64,000 nt of DNA from Rhynchopus sp. YZ270_cl-10 (Eukaryota > Euglenozoa > Diplonemea > Diplonemida > Diplonemidae): NCBI GenBank assembly GCA_964035575.1, contig OZ037859.1, positions 1,116,001 through 1,180,000 on the forward strand. Direction: 5' to 3'. This document shows, piece after piece, positions 63,501 through 64,000 of the stretch. Each line of letters opens with the position of its first letter. Positions within the stretch are counted from its first letter, which is position 1. A program made the translations under genes and the position numbers. The notes below the pieces were generated by a model. It was not told where the DNA came from. It saw nothing but the letters and a program-made list of their open reading frames with translations, and searched no databases.

Positions 63501-64000
63501 CCTGGACGGGCAGCAGGGCAGCCCTGTCACTGCGGGCGTGGCGTCGTGCACCCTGAACGAATGCCTTGCACAGGGTGAGGTGTGCTATGCACAGGGACGC
63601 GACTGCCAGGACACCGATACCGCCACCGCAGCCTCGGGTTCGTGGGGCTGCGTCGCTTTCTCTGGCCTCTGCACCACAGAGTACCGTACCTGCACAAACG
63701 CAGACCAGGAGTGCGTCATCCCCAGCGGCGCGTCCTCCAGCGAATGGGTCTGTTCCTGCAGGGACAACCCCACAGGGGGCAGCACTCCAAACACCGCACA
63801 GCAGAGCTCTGTTGCGGATTGCGTCAACGCTGCAGCACCACCGTCGACACCGGCACCAGATGATGATGACGACGATTTGTGCTGGTGGTGTATTTTGTTG
63901 ATTGTGTTGGGGGCGATTCTGTGTTGTGCGCTGTGCATCTTTTTGGCGTTGAAGATGCGCAAGAAGCCGGAAGAGGAGGAGGAGAAGAAGGGGGAGGAGC
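57585..64000 (+). CDS. Giant type I surface protein: mucin-like Thr/Pro stalk plus Cys-rich modules (3' end outside window)
   Basis: Exons 57585-57792, 57837-57914, 58456-59739, 59792-60034 and 60539 to the window edge give about 1758 residues without a stop. A signal peptide (LRPSLFLLLLSAASVGSQ) is followed by a Ser/Met- then Thr/Pro-rich stalk (TPTYTVTPS-type units) to about residue 808, a unique domain (about 815-960), about 15 Cys modules of the form C-x-C ... GQxCxDP ... GDWQCxC (965-1700), one membrane helix (LCWWCILLIVLGAILCCAL, about 1717-1742) and a KK/EEEE cytoplasmic tail. This is the build of a heavily O-glycosylated adhesin or receptor; ligand unknown. All four introns are phase 1 (44, 541, 52 and 504 nt), so exons 2-4 are symmetrical. 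The terminal exon is open in one frame for 3.46 kb. Confidence 0.85.
58591..59247 (+). repeat. Tandem duplication inside exon 3 of the surface-protein gene
   Basis: Two nearly identical units, shifted by 318 bp over most of their length (106 codons, in frame) and by 360 bp at the 5' part because the first unit has an extra 42 bp. Both shifts are multiples of three, so the stalk was lengthened without disrupting the frame. Confidence 0.8.
60108..60280 (+). repeat. Long form of the hairpin repeat inside intron 4 of the surface-protein gene
   Basis: Matches 27025-27173 (CCCGCGCTACACCAT, GGGGAAATGACATCA, GCGCAGCTGATGC, GATAACGAA) and ends in a hairpin (60246-60280) with CTAA/TTAG inner pairs, loop CACGAGAG, then ATAAACTTTTCTTTT. 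Same orientation as the gene. Confidence 0.75.

Overview
The window is nuclear DNA of a unicellular eukaryote, most consistent with a diplonemid-like euglenozoan (moderate confidence). Every well-supported gene lies on the + strand, as in euglenozoan polycistronic arrays. I placed 17 spliceosomal introns; 16 start GTAT and all end AG. Most start codons are preceded within about 100 nt by a pyrimidine tract and an AG with no visible upstream exon, which fits spliced-leader addition. A 23-nt stretch at 52176-52198 resembles the Diplonema spliced leader as I remember it. No rRNA, tRNA or CRISPR was recognised.

Layout. 1-310: sulfatase C-terminus. 2161-3356: PPP4R2-like phosphatase-4 subunit (4 exons). 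4571-5317: unknown His/Ser/Pro-rich protein. 9994-11235: ankyrin protein. 11631-13781: unknown protein with an IQ motif. 14714-15487: secreted Cys-rich protein. 15941-17140: 1.2-kb foldback transposon with a 10-bp target duplication. 18091-19293: membrane-anchored prolyl 4-hydroxylase. 19775-22738: MSH4. 23982-24695: ubiquitin-like/ankyrin protein. 26388-27703: unknown acidic protein (3 exons). 27704-36067: gene-free DNA with two terminal-inverted-repeat elements. 36068-37517 and 38098-39778: tandem SLC35A-type nucleotide-sugar transporters (4 exons each). 39779-56575: about 17 kb of nested repeats and elements. 56576-57318: BART-domain protein (3 exons). 57585 to the window end: a very large type I surface protein (mucin-like Thr/Pro stalk, about 15 Cys-rich modules, one membrane segment), incomplete at the edge.

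The genes do not form one pathway. Several belong to the secretory route (sulfatase, prolyl hydroxylase, sugar transporters, secreted protein, glycosylation-rich surface receptor); MSH4 implies meiotic recombination.

Two things stand out outside the genes. First, a family of about 20 short RNA-type hairpins with compensatory stem changes sits in introns and intergenic DNA, and every copy I saw is in the sense orientation; a paralogous intron pair shows one insertion. Second, in the 41-56 kb block, elements with a shared core carry completely different terminal arrays of short palindromes (AGATCT, GGTACC, or TATTATCGTAAA), as if the ends had been swapped. All coordinates come from reading by eye; no searches were run.
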